From NCBI GenBank assembly GCA_016186955.1, contig JACPKP010000014.1:1-33782 (forward strand): a stretch of 33,782 bases of DNA, written 5' to 3'. The position numbers and the translations under genes are program-made. The stretch's first letter is position 1. Each line of letters begins with the position of its first letter. A model generated the notes under the pieces. It was not told where the DNA came from, ran no database searches, and saw only the letters and a list, made by a program, of their open reading frames with translations. Below are positions 21,430 through 29,338 of the stretch, in pieces. Origin of the DNA: Candidatus Daviesbacteria bacterium (GTDB lineage Bacteria > Patescibacteriota > Microgenomatia > Daviesbacterales > UBA10151).

Positions 21430-23730
21430 TTAGCTTATTTTTTCCATCTCACCCCAATTTGACCCAACCTTTAAATCCACCACTACAGGCACAGAGAGCT
21501 TCAGCGCATTTTCCATCTTCTTTTTGACCATTTTAGCCACCTCCTCCACAGCTTTAGGATCACACTCAAACAATAGCTCATCATGAACCTGTAGAATCAT
21601 CGCACAAATTTGAAATTTGAAATTTGAAATTTGAAATTCTTTATCTATCTCCACCATCGCTTTCTTGATCATATCTGCGCTGGTGCCTTGGATCGGGTGA
21701 TTTATTGCTGCCCGTTCACCGGCAGATTTAAGCATTCTGTTTGAGGCTTGGAGCTCCGGGATATAGCGCTTGCGCCCCCAGATAGTCTCTACATATCCGT
21801 TTTCATACCCAAATTCCAAAGTTTTGTTCATCCATTCTTTGATTTTAGGGAACTGTTCAAAATATTCGGCAATATAGGTCCTGGCAGTCTCAAAATCCAC
21901 TCCCAGTTGCCGGCTTAAAGCATGCGGCCCCTGGCCGTAAAGCGTGGCAAAATTCATAGTTTTACCAACCATCCTCTGCGCTTTTGTGACGTCCTCCACC
22001 GGGACTTTAAAGATCTTTGCAGCAGTGGCGGTATGGATATCCAAACTCTGCTCAAAAGCTTTTTTAAGCCCGGGATCATCCGCCAGGTGGGCCATGATCC
22101 TAAGCTCAATTTGGGAGTAATCAGCTCCGAGTAAAACTTTCCCCTTAGGCGCTATAAATGCTTTCCTGATTTCACCTCCCAGTTGTCCTTTGATAGGAAT
22201 GTTTTGCAGGTTGGGGTTTTGGGAAGAAAGCCTGCCTGTTGCAGCCCCTTCAACATTAAAAGTGGAGTGGATCCTACCCACCTGCCTGCCGGCAGGCAGG
22301 TCATCACCCACATATTTAGGCAGGGCATCAATATAGGTTGAGATCAGCTTAAACAGCTGGCGGTATTCCAAAAGAAGGTTTATCACAGGATGGGCTACTG
22401 ACAGCTCATGAAGCGTGGCCTCATCTGTTGAACGGCCTGTTTTTGTTTTTCGGACAACCGGTAAATTTAACTCATCAAAAAGTATCTCCGAAAGCTGTTT
22501 TGGACTGTTAATATTGAATTGATGCCCTACATTTGAGTAAATTTCTTGTTCAAGTTTGGTCAATCGGGCTTTCAATTCTTTCCCAAGCTTCCCTAAAAAC
22601 TTCAAATCCACCAGAACTCCGTTTTTTGACATCTGATCCAAAACCTTCTGGACAGCCAGGTCAAGTTCTGTAGTTTGCTGATTTTGACCGTCATTGCGAG
22701 GACTCCGATGTCCATCGGAGGACAAAGCAATCTCTTTCTGATTGTCAGATTGCTTCGCTTCGCTCGCAATGACGTTACCATCCAAACGCTTCACCAAACT
22801 TTTAAACCCCAGCTCTTCAAAAAGGCTTACAACTTTATCAAAGGAATAATCCCCCATCCTGCATTTTTCTAAATCAAGCTTAATCGGAGCATTTAAATCC
22901 AAGGTTACTAAAGCTTTGCTGGCGCCGGCAGATTCAGCGCCCTCTGCAAGCAACATAAGAGTACGCTCTGATATTCCAAAAGTTTTTTTGGGATCACCTT
23001 CCGCTTTAGCGGAAGGCAAGGTTCTTGAGGCGCGAGCCATAATATCTTTAGGCGAAGCGCCGAAAAGGTCCTTATAAATTTTTTCAACCGAATTAAATTG
23101 TTTAACCAGCTTTGTGGCTGTTACCTCCCCTATCCCTGCCACACCGGGAACATTATCAGAGGCATCCCCGGCCAAAGCTTTATAATCAATAATCTGCTTC
23201 GGCAAAAACCCAAACCTGGCAATAAACTCATCCACCCCATATAACCCCACATCCTGCAAGGTTTTCTTGGGCATAAGCACTTTGATATTCTGATCAATAA
23301 CTTGCATAATATCCCTATCCCCTGTAAGTATAATAATTTCGAATTTCGAATTTCGAATTTCGAATTTGGAGGCTTGTCTGGCAAGGGTCCCTATCAAATC
23401 ATCCGCCTCATAGCCTGGCAGACGGAATTCAGGGATATTTAGGGCCTCTGTGACCTCATAAACCCTTTTGTATTGATTTGATAAACCTTCATCTGTAGGC
23501 TCTCTTGTAGCTTTATATTGGGTGTAGGCCTGATGGCGGAAAGTAGGGCCTTTTTCATCCCAGGCCACTGCCATAAAATCAGGCTGCAAATCAGTGATTG
23601 CTTTTAGAAGCATTGAAGTAAAACCATACACTGCATTAACCAGTTCGCCCTTTGGGGAGGTCATCGGAGGCAGGGCATGATATGCCCGGTGTAAAATAGC
23701 ATTCCCATCCACCAGTACCAACCTTTTCAT
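21430..23730 (-). CDS. polA: DNA polymerase I without 3'-5' exonuclease domain
   Basis: A 766-aa Pol I. Seen: the 5' nuclease domain at 1-315 (LVDGNAILHRAYHAL, EADDLIGTLA at 108-117, LTGDRD at 135-140, GDASDNVPGV at 188-197) and the polymerase domain from about 353 with motif A GADYSQIELR at 535-544, motif B RMVGKTMNFATLYG at 586-599 and motif C QVHDE at 714-718. The proofreading exonuclease, about 190 residues in E. coli, is wholly absent. A palindromic repeat (residues 318-347) sits at that junction. Other inserts: 120-131 (KFEIRNSKF), about 224-250, 478-485 (PAGRQ) and 698-709 (FQISNFKFQI). All lie between motifs. It replaces RNA primers and fills repair gaps. Start is 24 bases after the 143-aa gene. 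Confidence 0.97.
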   Translation of the reverse strand: MKRLVLVDGNAILHRAYHALPPMTSPKGELVNAVYGFTSMLLKAITDLQPDFMAVAWDEKGPTFRHQAYTQYKATREPTDEGLSNQYKRVYEVTEALNIPEFRLPGYEADDLIGTLARQASKFEIRNSKFEIIILTGDRDIMQVIDQNIKVLMPKKTLQDVGLYGVDEFIARFGFLPKQIIDYKALAGDASDNVPGVAGIGEVTATKLVKQFNSVEKIYKDLFGASPKDIMARASRTLPSAKAEGDPKKTFGISERTLMLLAEGAESAGASKALVTLDLNAPIKLDLEKCRMGDYSFDKVVSLFEELGFKSLVKRLDGNVIASEAKQSDNQKEIALSSDGHRSPRNDGQNQQTTELDLAVQKVLDQMSKNGVLVDLKFLGKLGKELKARLTKLEQEIYSNVGHQFNINSPKQLSEILFDELNLPVVRKTKTGRSTDEATLHELSVAHPVINLLLEYRQLFKLISTYIDALPKYVGDDLPAGRQVGRIHSTFNVEGAATGRLSSQNPNLQNIPIKGQLGGEIRKAFIAPKGKVLLGADYSQIELRIMAHLADDPGLKKAFEQSLDIHTATAAKIFKVPVEDVTKAQRMVGKTMNFATLYGQGPHALSRQLGVDFETARTYIAEYFEQFPKIKEWMNKTLEFGYENGYVETIWGRKRYIPELQASNRMLKSAGERAAINHPIQGTSADMIKKAMVEIDKEFQISNFKFQICAMILQVHDELLFECDPKAVEEVAKMVKKKMENALKLSVPVVVDLKVGSNWGEMEKIS
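21606..21640. repeat. AAATTTGAA tandem repeat in polA
   Basis: Nearly four copies of a 9-base AAATTTGAA unit, encoding FQISNFKFQI in PolA just before motif C. It is a variant of the AATTTCGAA family and again keeps the reading frame. Confidence 0.85.
22281..22300. repeat. Perfect 20-base palindrome in polA
   Basis: CCTGCCTGCCGGCAGGCAGG, a perfect palindrome encoding DLPAGRQV at residues about 477-484. It sits in a loop before the IHSTFNVEGAATGR segment. The same palindrome recurs, in my memory, in many genomes of this group. Confidence 0.85.
22690..22773. repeat. 84-bp palindromic element in polA
   Basis: Perfect 11-base terminal inverted repeat GTCATTGCGAG/CTCGCAATGAC, inner hairpins CTCCGATG/CATCGGAG and AGCAATCT/AGATTGCT. 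Length is 28 codons, frame kept. It encodes a stretch beginning VIASEAKQS and ending RSPRNDG, exactly at the junction of the 5' nuclease and polymerase domains. Confidence 0.92.
22997..23016. repeat. Short hairpin in polA insert
   Basis: CCTTCCGC TTTA GCGGAAGG, an 8-bp stem with TTTA loop. It lies in a larger non-conserved stretch of PolA, residues about 224-250 (22981-23061), which also holds GGCGAAGCGCC and GGCGCGAGCC and is probably another repeat insertion. Confidence 0.6.
23335..23367. repeat. AATTTCGAA tandem repeat in polA
   Basis: About three and a half copies of AATTTCGAA, encoding KFEIRNSKFEI at PolA residues about 122-132, just before the LTGDRD metal-binding motif of the 5' nuclease. 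Confidence 0.9.
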
Positions 23731-23754
23731 ATGGTAAATTTTAACAGAAGTTAA

Positions 23755-24186
23755 CTAAGAAGTCTTTTTTCTGGTAGCCCGGGAATAGTCTTCAATTAAA
23801 TCATCTAGCTCCGGAGCTTGAGGGATTATATCATCACCATATAATGCTTGTGCTGCAGCTACACCTTTTTCTATCTGCTGGTGTAGACTGTCCTCTTGCG
23901 ATGAGGCAATTTCTGTTATTTCCCTTGATTCCATTGCAGAAATTTGTGTAGGGAATATCCCCATCTCTCTTCTGAGATACTCAAAGATAGCTTCCTCTAC
24001 ACTAAAGCTGGAATAATAGATTTGGTCTACGATTGACTCCCTTATATCTTGTCCAATCATATTTCTATTTGCAGATACATTTTTTTCATACCACCATTTA
24101 AATGCTTCATAGGTTTGTTTTCTCCCCCTTGCAAACCCTTCAGCCCATCCTTTTTCGTAATCATCAGGTTTTTCAGATTCCGGCAT
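23755..24186 (-). CDS. Unknown 143-aa acidic soluble protein
   Basis: A soluble, acidic protein starting MPESEKPDDYEKGWAEGF with an aromatic-rich EAFKWWYEKN and an acidic C-terminus (ELDDLIEDYSRATRKK). No family recognised. The gene has a perfect consensus promoter that puts the transcription start about three bases before the ATG, so it is nearly leaderless. polA follows after 24 bases and is probably read from the same promoter. A 16-base near-palindrome lies just upstream of the -35. Confidence 0.7.
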   Translation of the reverse strand: MPESEKPDDYEKGWAEGFARGRKQTYEAFKWWYEKNVSANRNMIGQDIRESIVDQIYYSSFSVEEAIFEYLRREMGIFPTQISAMESREITEIASSQEDSLHQQIEKGVAAAQALYGDDIIPQAPELDDLIEDYSRATRKKTS

Positions 24187-24195
24187 AGTGGATAG

Positions 24196-24223
24196 ATTAT
24201 AGTGTATAGATGCTGTATGTCAA
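24196..24223 (-). promoter_or_regulatory. Consensus sigma70 promoter for the 143-aa gene and polA
   Basis: On the minus strand: TTGACA, 16-base spacer, TATAAT, both hexamers perfect. Predicted start near 24189, with the ATG at 24186. No other promoter as good is visible before polA, so it may drive both genes. Confidence 0.8.
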
Positions 24224-24230
24224 TTAACTT

Positions 24231-24246
24231 TTGAACGATCGTTTAC
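24231..24246. promoter_or_regulatory. Candidate operator, TTGAACGATCGTT type
   Basis: TTGAACGATCGTTTAC, matching 14 of 16 positions of the perfect palindrome at 30748-30763. It lies eight bases upstream of the -35 of the 143-aa gene promoter. The sequence resembles TetR-family operators, but no such regulator is encoded in the window. Confidence 0.5.
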
Positions 24247-24250
24247 GCAC

Positions 24251-24270
24251 AAAAGGCGTCCCCTTTTGAG
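24251..24270 (-). terminator. Possible weak terminator after the transporter-hydrolase gene
   Basis: CAAAAGG and CCTTTTG arms about the short middle GCGTCC form a hairpin ten bases after the stop of the 24280-26118 gene on the minus strand. The following T run is short, so termination is uncertain. Confidence 0.35.
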
Positions 24271-24279
24271 GCAATTTTA

Positions 24280-26118
24280 TCATTTAAAAATATCCTTTGC
24301 ATATTCCCAATACTGCGGATATCCATGGGTTTTCATAAAATACCACCACTCCACCCCCCAAAGGTAGATACTATCCATCCCTGTTTGTCTGGCAAATTCA
24401 AAATTTTCTTTGAAAGCCTTAACCGGAACAGTCCGGATCTGTTCGTCAAGAGGGGTTTGGACCAGGTTGTTTTTGGATGCCCAAGGCTCAGCCTGGAGTT
24501 CTGAAATTATGGTTTTTGCATTTCCGGGTGCAAAAACGCTTCTGATAAAGCCAGCTTTGAGCGGATAGTAAGCAGGAAAAAGAGGGTAGGTGGTGTAACC
24601 AAAAAAGTCATTATAGACAGTCCTGTAAAGGCTCACCCCTAAGACGTCAGAATTTTGCATCGGGATAACCCATGTATCCAGCTCTCCGCTGGCAGTAACC
24701 ATCACAGGCCTTTCATCAAGGCTTCTGACTAACTCAACCTCTTCTTTTAAAAAATCAGCTCCAAATATTCTGCAGTTATCTCCAAAATGGCTTAGGGTAG
24801 GCTCATTTTCCACCTGCCACATCTTTATAGCAGGGTAAGTCCCATACAGTTTGATTTCTTCAGAAACAAGGTTTAATACAGCCTCCTTAAACTTGGGATC
24901 GGATAAATTTTTTACCCAAGATGGGGCAAAACATTCAGGCCAACGGGGCTGTTTATAACCTATCACCAGAATAATGTTTATCCCTTTTTTTTGAGCTTCA
25001 TCTAAATAATCCATCATATACGTACGGTCAAATGAATTTTGTTCTTTTTGAATCTCATCCCAATAAATAGGCAACCTTAGGTTTTTTACTTTCAACTCAT
25101 CTAAACTGGCGGTGTATGCTTCCCCGGGATCAAGCCCTAAACTTTGTGCATATCTTGGTGAAAAAGTTATGCCTGTTTCAGGCGCTTTTTTGCCGGTATC
25201 TGCCCCGGCTAAAATATACAAACCCAAACAGATCAGCAATATCCCTAAAATTTTTGCTATCAGAGAAAGTTTGGATATACTTTCTTTAAAAATCGCCGGA
25301 TAGCGTTTTGATAACATCAACCCGAAAATCAACAAAAATACATATTGTGTACCCTGCAAAGAGTTCACAACGGAAGGGTCGGCCAGGGAAACGGAAAAGG
25401 TCAAAAGAAGCTCCTGGCTGCCTCCTGTTATCTGCCCCAACATAAACAGTATCCCTGTTTTGGAGAGAAAATTAAATTTTTCATTCTGCTGGGGTAAGAT
25501 AATCCGCCTCAACTTGGGAACCAGTAAAATAATCCCTCCCAAAGGCAGCAGGATAAACCGTGAATAAACCAGGACTGTCAAAAAGTTTTCCTGGAGGTAG
25601 GCCTGGCGTAAAATAATATATGACAAGGCAAAAAAGCAGGCTGATAAAAGCTCAAATACTATCTCCTGCCATGTAATTTCCCCTTTCCAGGAAGGTAAGG
25701 TTATAAAAATAAGCCCTAAAACCAGTATTGAGGCTGCCCATATCTGGTCAATGCTTACAGTTTTGGAAGTATAGGCAAAAAGTAAAAGTATCAGGGGCAC
25801 CAATGTTCCAATCACAGGCACCACCCGGGTAGCAATCCCCTCTTTAAGGCCTTTGTAGAGGAAATAAGCGCCTGCTGTCCAAAGGATGGTTGAAAGCGAA
25901 GCTAAAGCAAAAACCTGGGGGCCGGGAACACGGGCAAACGGTAAAAGAAAAAGCGCCAAAAGACTGACTGCGCTGATATAGAAAATATAAACGAGCGGGT
26001 TTTGGATATGCTTGGTCAGTAAAAATTTATCAACTGTTACAGAGATGCTGTTGAAAAAATACGCCAGGATGGTAAACGGCAAATGGCTCATTGATCCCAG
26101 TTTACCACGAAACTGCAT
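24280..26118 (-). CDS. EamA-type transporter fused to a glycoside hydrolase-like domain
   Basis: A 612-aa fusion. Residues about 12-305 form ten hydrophobic segments in two repeats, as in EamA/DMT transporters. After a short linker (GADTGKKAPETG, 305-316) comes a soluble domain of about 295 residues like TIM-barrel glycoside hydrolases of clan A. Seen: LRLPIYWDEIQ near 347-357, KMWQVENEP at 432-440 with the Asn-Glu acid/base pair (Glu439), IISELQAEPW at 537-546 with a candidate nucleophile (Glu540 or Glu544), and a final YLWGVEWW. If the C-terminus is outside, it is a membrane-held enzyme. It may cut a glycan and let the transporter move the product; that is inference. A start at 26091 (MSHLPFTILAYFF) is as likely as 26118. 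Confidence 0.82.
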   Translation of the reverse strand: MQFRGKLGSMSHLPFTILAYFFNSISVTVDKFLLTKHIQNPLVYIFYISAVSLLALFLLPFARVPGPQVFALASLSTILWTAGAYFLYKGLKEGIATRVVPVIGTLVPLILLLFAYTSKTVSIDQIWAASILVLGLIFITLPSWKGEITWQEIVFELLSACFFALSYIILRQAYLQENFLTVLVYSRFILLPLGGIILLVPKLRRIILPQQNEKFNFLSKTGILFMLGQITGGSQELLLTFSVSLADPSVVNSLQGTQYVFLLIFGLMLSKRYPAIFKESISKLSLIAKILGILLICLGLYILAGADTGKKAPETGITFSPRYAQSLGLDPGEAYTASLDELKVKNLRLPIYWDEIQKEQNSFDRTYMMDYLDEAQKKGINIILVIGYKQPRWPECFAPSWVKNLSDPKFKEAVLNLVSEEIKLYGTYPAIKMWQVENEPTLSHFGDNCRIFGADFLKEEVELVRSLDERPVMVTASGELDTWVIPMQNSDVLGVSLYRTVYNDFFGYTTYPLFPAYYPLKAGFIRSVFAPGNAKTIISELQAEPWASKNNLVQTPLDEQIRTVPVKAFKENFEFARQTGMDSIYLWGVEWWYFMKTHGYPQYWEYAKDIFK

Positions 26119-26163
26119 CTGTCAATGTGAAAAAAGCTTGACCAAAAAGAGTATAATAAATAC

Positions 26164-26346
26164 ATGCATATAAACCTACTTATAAAATATCAAAATCAGT
26201 GGGTAGCCCTATCACCTGACAGGAAAACAGTCATCACTGCTGCTAAAAATATCAATGACCTGGATAAGAAAGTTAAAAAAATACAAAAAAATAATAACTT
26301 GATATATCATCATGTCCTGCCCATTAATGGGAATTACGCACCTTAA
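26164..26346 (+). CDS. DUF5678-like small protein
   Basis: A 60-aa protein with the pattern WVALSPDRKTVITAAKNINDLDKKVKK, which matches DUF5678 (a short beta-strand, WVALS, a turn, then a helix). Function unknown; family members often lie next to small proteases or toxin-antitoxin genes. Its stop overlaps the start of the aspartic protease gene by one base (TAATG), so the two are coupled. A TATAAT (26152-26157) lies a few bases upstream, giving an almost leaderless message. Confidence 0.75.
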   Translation: MHINLLIKYQNQWVALSPDRKTVITAAKNINDLDKKVKKIQKNNNLIYHHVLPINGNYAP

Positions 26347-26777
26347 TGGCAAAATTAGGCTTTTCGTATCTTCCACGCATTGTAATAAACCCCAAAACTA
26401 ATACCCAGGAAGAGATATTTACCCCATTCATCCCAATCAAGTTTTCTGTTGCGCATGAAAATCCCACAAATCTAGTAGATGCTTTAATTGATTCAGGCTC
26501 AGATACAAATTTATTTCCATTGCAGTTAGGAAAAATGCTGGGCATCAAATTCAAGAAGGTAAATGAAAAGACAATTTATGGAATTGGTGGAACACAAATA
26601 AAAGCTTACACCGCAAAAATAAATATCTGGTTAAATAATACAAGATATAAGACAGAAGCAGATTTTAGCCGGGAACACCAAGGTTTGTTATTAGGTAGGC
26701 AAGGGTTTTTTAACCTGTTTAAATCTGTAACCTTTGATGAAAAAGGCAGATTTACATACATTGAAACATTCAGTTAG
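26346..26777 (+). CDS. Retropepsin-like aspartic protease
   Basis: A 143-aa single-domain aspartic protease. Seen: the catalytic DSG at residues 49-51 in DALIDSGSDTNLFP, a flap-like YGIGGTQIKAYTAKI, and the hydrophobic LLLGRQGFF motif at 114-122 that supports the active site. Such proteins act as homodimers, like retroviral protease. There are no retroelement or phage genes around, so it looks like a cellular member, perhaps processing a membrane or partner protein. It follows the DUF5678-like gene and ends ten bases from the ftsH stop on the opposite strand. Confidence 0.82.
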   Translation: MAKLGFSYLPRIVINPKTNTQEEIFTPFIPIKFSVAHENPTNLVDALIDSGSDTNLFPLQLGKMLGIKFKKVNEKTIYGIGGTQIKAYTAKINIWLNNTRYKTEADFSREHQGLLLGRQGFFNLFKSVTFDEKGRFTYIETFS

Positions 26778-26786
26778 AAAATATCT

Positions 26787-28628
26787 TCAAACTGTCACTT
26801 TTTTGCCAACTATTTTTTCAAACTCTTCAGACTCCAGGGTCTCTTTTTCCAACAAGGCTTTAGCTACTTCATCAAGCTTGGCTCTATGTTTTCTGATAAG
26901 GGCCAGTGCCTCTTTATAGGCATTATCAAGGATTTTTTTAACTTCCCTGTCTACTGCAGCCTGCAGCTCATCCGAGGACTCTGAACCCTCATCCCCTCTC
27001 CACATCCCAAACATCGCCCTCGGGCTGATATTAATAGGCCCGAGCGCAGACATCCCATATTGGGTCACCATCTGCTTGGCAATACTAGTTGCAACTTCGA
27101 TGTCTGAAGCAGCCCCTGTTGAGACATCTTTAAAGATAAGTTCCTCAGCAGCGTGGCCTCCCAAAGCAGCTGTTATCTGCTCCAATAAGCGCGATTTGGT
27201 TTCATTAGACCTGTCCTCCGTGGGAGGGAAAAGGGTATGCCCCCCTGATATGCCTCTTGAGATGATGGAGATCCTGTGCACCGGGTCAACCTGTTTTAAG
27301 AAATGTCCGACTATAGCATGCCCTGCTTCATGGTAGGCCGAAAGGTTGCGGTCACGCTCAGACTGCATCCTTTTTCTCTGCGGCCCCAGTTTTTCTTTGG
27401 TGGCTGCCTCTTCCAGGTCTTTGTTGTCAATTGCGGATTTACCCTCCCTGGCTGCCAAAATTGCTGCCTCATTTAACATATTGGCCAGATCAGCCCCGGA
27501 AAAACCGACTGTCCTTCTGGCAAGTTTTTCAATGCTGACATCTTTGGTGAAAGGCTTGCCTTTCATATGGATCTGGATTATGGCTTTTCTCTCTTCCAAA
27601 TCGGGTAAATTCAGCACTACCCGCCTGTCAAACCTGCCCGGACGCACCAATGCCGAGTCCAGCAGATCAGGCCTGTTGGTGGCGCCGATCACAATCACAT
27701 GGTCATTGGGGGTAAAACCATCCATTTCCACCAAAATCTGGTTTAAGGTCTGCTCCCGCTCATCATGCCCTCCTGAGATCCCCATACCACGCATACGCCC
27801 GATGGATTCAATCTCGTCAATGAAAATAATCGACGGGGCATTTTTCTTGGCAGTGGCAAACATATCCCTCACCCTGGCTGCACCGACCCCCACCAAGATT
27901 TCCATGAACTCAGAGCCTGCAATCGAAAAAAACGGCACATTGGCCTCCCCTGCAACAGCCCTCGCCAGGAGTGTTTTCCCCACACCGGCTGGGCCTACCA
28001 ATAAAACCCCTTTGGGGATTCTGGCGCCCAACGCTTTAAACTTATCAGGGGTTTTTAAAAATTCCACAACTTCTGAAAGTTCCCTTTTGACCTCATCAAC
28101 ACCTGCCACATCTGCAAATTTAACCTGGGGGGAATCTTTGGTAAAAAGCCTGGCACGCGATTGTCCAAAGGAAAAAATCCCCTGGCCTGCATCCTTGGCC
28201 TGGCGGAAGATCAGCATAAAGAAAACAACCATTATCACAATGGGTAAAACTGTGCCTAAAATAGACACCCAGGCGTTTTGTAAAGAGAGGTCTTTAACTT
28301 CAATAGAGACTACTTTTGGATCAACATCGGAGTTTTTTAAAACCTGGTAGATAGATTCCCCTTCCTCTTTCCTGGAACTTGCTATCTTCTTATCCTTGTA
28401 GTCAACCTTGACTTTATTACCCTCAAGTTCAAGCTTCTCAACCTTTCCGTCTTTGATGTCATTGACCACCTGGGACAAAGGGATTTCATCACCTGTGGGT
28501 ACCCCGGAAGCCAAACCGGAGAAAAAAACCAGGGCCGTCAAAGCTATCAATATATAAACTGCAATACCTTTAAAGGTAGCAAGAAACTTATTTTTAGGTA
28601 ACTTAAGAGGTCTTTTGGCATTTACCAT
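26787..28628 (-). CDS. ftsH: FtsH ATP-dependent zinc metalloprotease
   Basis: A 613-aa membrane AAA+ protease of typical length. Seen: TM1 at about 20-40, a periplasmic-side loop, TM2 at about 120-140, Walker A GPAGVGKT at 212-219, Walker B IIFIDE at 267-272, the second-region-of-homology segment ATNRPDLLDSALVRPGRFDRR from about 316, and the zinc site HEAGH at 433-437 with the third ligand in ASDIEVAT. It degrades misfolded membrane proteins and regulators. No repeat insertions are visible in it, unlike its neighbours. The message starts close to 28628 with no clear Shine-Dalgarno site. Confidence 0.97.
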   Translation of the reverse strand: MVNAKRPLKLPKNKFLATFKGIAVYILIALTALVFFSGLASGVPTGDEIPLSQVVNDIKDGKVEKLELEGNKVKVDYKDKKIASSRKEEGESIYQVLKNSDVDPKVVSIEVKDLSLQNAWVSILGTVLPIVIMVVFFMLIFRQAKDAGQGIFSFGQSRARLFTKDSPQVKFADVAGVDEVKRELSEVVEFLKTPDKFKALGARIPKGVLLVGPAGVGKTLLARAVAGEANVPFFSIAGSEFMEILVGVGAARVRDMFATAKKNAPSIIFIDEIESIGRMRGMGISGGHDEREQTLNQILVEMDGFTPNDHVIVIGATNRPDLLDSALVRPGRFDRRVVLNLPDLEERKAIIQIHMKGKPFTKDVSIEKLARRTVGFSGADLANMLNEAAILAAREGKSAIDNKDLEEAATKEKLGPQRKRMQSERDRNLSAYHEAGHAIVGHFLKQVDPVHRISIISRGISGGHTLFPPTEDRSNETKSRLLEQITAALGGHAAEELIFKDVSTGAASDIEVATSIAKQMVTQYGMSALGPINISPRAMFGMWRGDEGSESSDELQAAVDREVKKILDNAYKEALALIRKHRAKLDEVAKALLEKETLESEEFEKIVGKKVTV

Positions 28629-28726
28629 ATCTTTTACTGAAGGTCAGTTTACCACATCCAAATTCCTATGTCATTTATCCCGGCAATACCACCTTCCAGG
28701 TGAGAGCTGCGTTAAATACATCTCAA

Positions 28727-28885
28727 TCCCACCCCGGGGGTGGGATTCTATAATTGTTCAAGAGTACCACGGATTTATCCGTGGGTGAATTGAACGATTA
28801 GAACTCGCCGAAGGCGTAATGCGCCTTCGGATACCACGACTTTGTTCCGACGAAGTCGGAAGGTGTATAGCCGTGGTAGTTCATT
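28727..28885. repeat. Cluster of palindromic hairpins (REP-like)
   Basis: In order: ATCCCACCCC/GGGGTGGGAT (28727-28748), CCACGGAT-TTATCCGTGG, CCGAAGGCG/GCGCCTTCGG and CCGAC-GAA-GTCGG, with TACCACGG and CCGTGGTA repeated in inverted orientation around the set. It fills most of the gap between ftsH and the promoter at 28898. It resembles REP or insertion-sequence end structures, but no transposase gene is nearby. Confidence 0.65.
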
Positions 28886-28897
28886 GTAAACCCATAG

Positions 28898-28926
28898 TTG
28901 CTTTTGGCACATAGGTACTATATAAT
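28898..28926 (+). promoter_or_regulatory. Sigma70 promoter for the two small membrane proteins
   Basis: TTGCTT, 17-base spacer, TATAAT. Predicted start near 28933, giving a leader of about 36 bases that ends in the Shine-Dalgarno AAGGGAG before the GTG start. Confidence 0.75.
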
Positions 28927-28968
28927 CTCCGTGCACTTTGACAGTGTAATCGGAACAAGGGAGAAAAC

Positions 28969-29325
28969 GTGGAGAACGTAACTGCCTGGGTCTGGGGTTT
29001 ATCCGTCCTTGACATCCTGGTTTTGGTTATGCTCGGGTCGTTTGTATCAATCTTCGTGAAGTTTCTTTTTAAAAAGACTTCACGGCGTTTGATCAATATC
29101 CCGGTCGCGATCGTAGAACTTGGCATCTCATTAGGGTGCGTCGTTCTTGGCGCAGTAGCTGTCATCAAACTTTTGTTGTCCATGTACGAAGAGATACGGG
29201 TTTTACCGCCGGCAGAAGCAGCGGCAGGCCTCATTTTGGGGTTGTTTCTTGCTGTGGGGATGTGGCTTGTTATTGGATGGGCAGCCAATAAAACAGCATC
29301 ATTCCCCAAAAGCTTGAGACACTAA
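28969..29325 (+). CDS. Small three-span membrane protein
   Basis: A 118-aa protein started by GTG with AAGGGAG five bases upstream. Seen: three hydrophobic helices at about residues 10-33, 46-70 and 83-106, with a KKTSRR basic loop between the first two. No family recognised. Unlike most neighbours, it has a good Shine-Dalgarno site and a strong promoter, so it is likely well expressed. It is followed after 13 bases by a second small membrane gene. Confidence 0.7.
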   Translation: MENVTAWVWGLSVLDILVLVMLGSFVSIFVKFLFKKTSRRLINIPVAIVELGISLGCVVLGAVAVIKLLLSMYEEIRVLPPAEAAAGLILGLFLAVGMWLVIGWAANKTASFPKSLRH

Positions 29326-29338
29326 AGGAGGAGGGGTT

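Noticed and set aside
14711-23367. Tandem AATTTCGAA runs as possible CRISPR repeats
   Set aside because: The units are only 9 bases and adjoin without spacers, lie inside coding genes, and have no cas genes near.
27346-28350. 334-codon open frame on the plus strand across ftsH
   Set aside because: It is antisense to the perfectly conserved FtsH coding sequence, is Ser/Thr/Lys-rich with no family pattern, and has no promoter or ribosome site.
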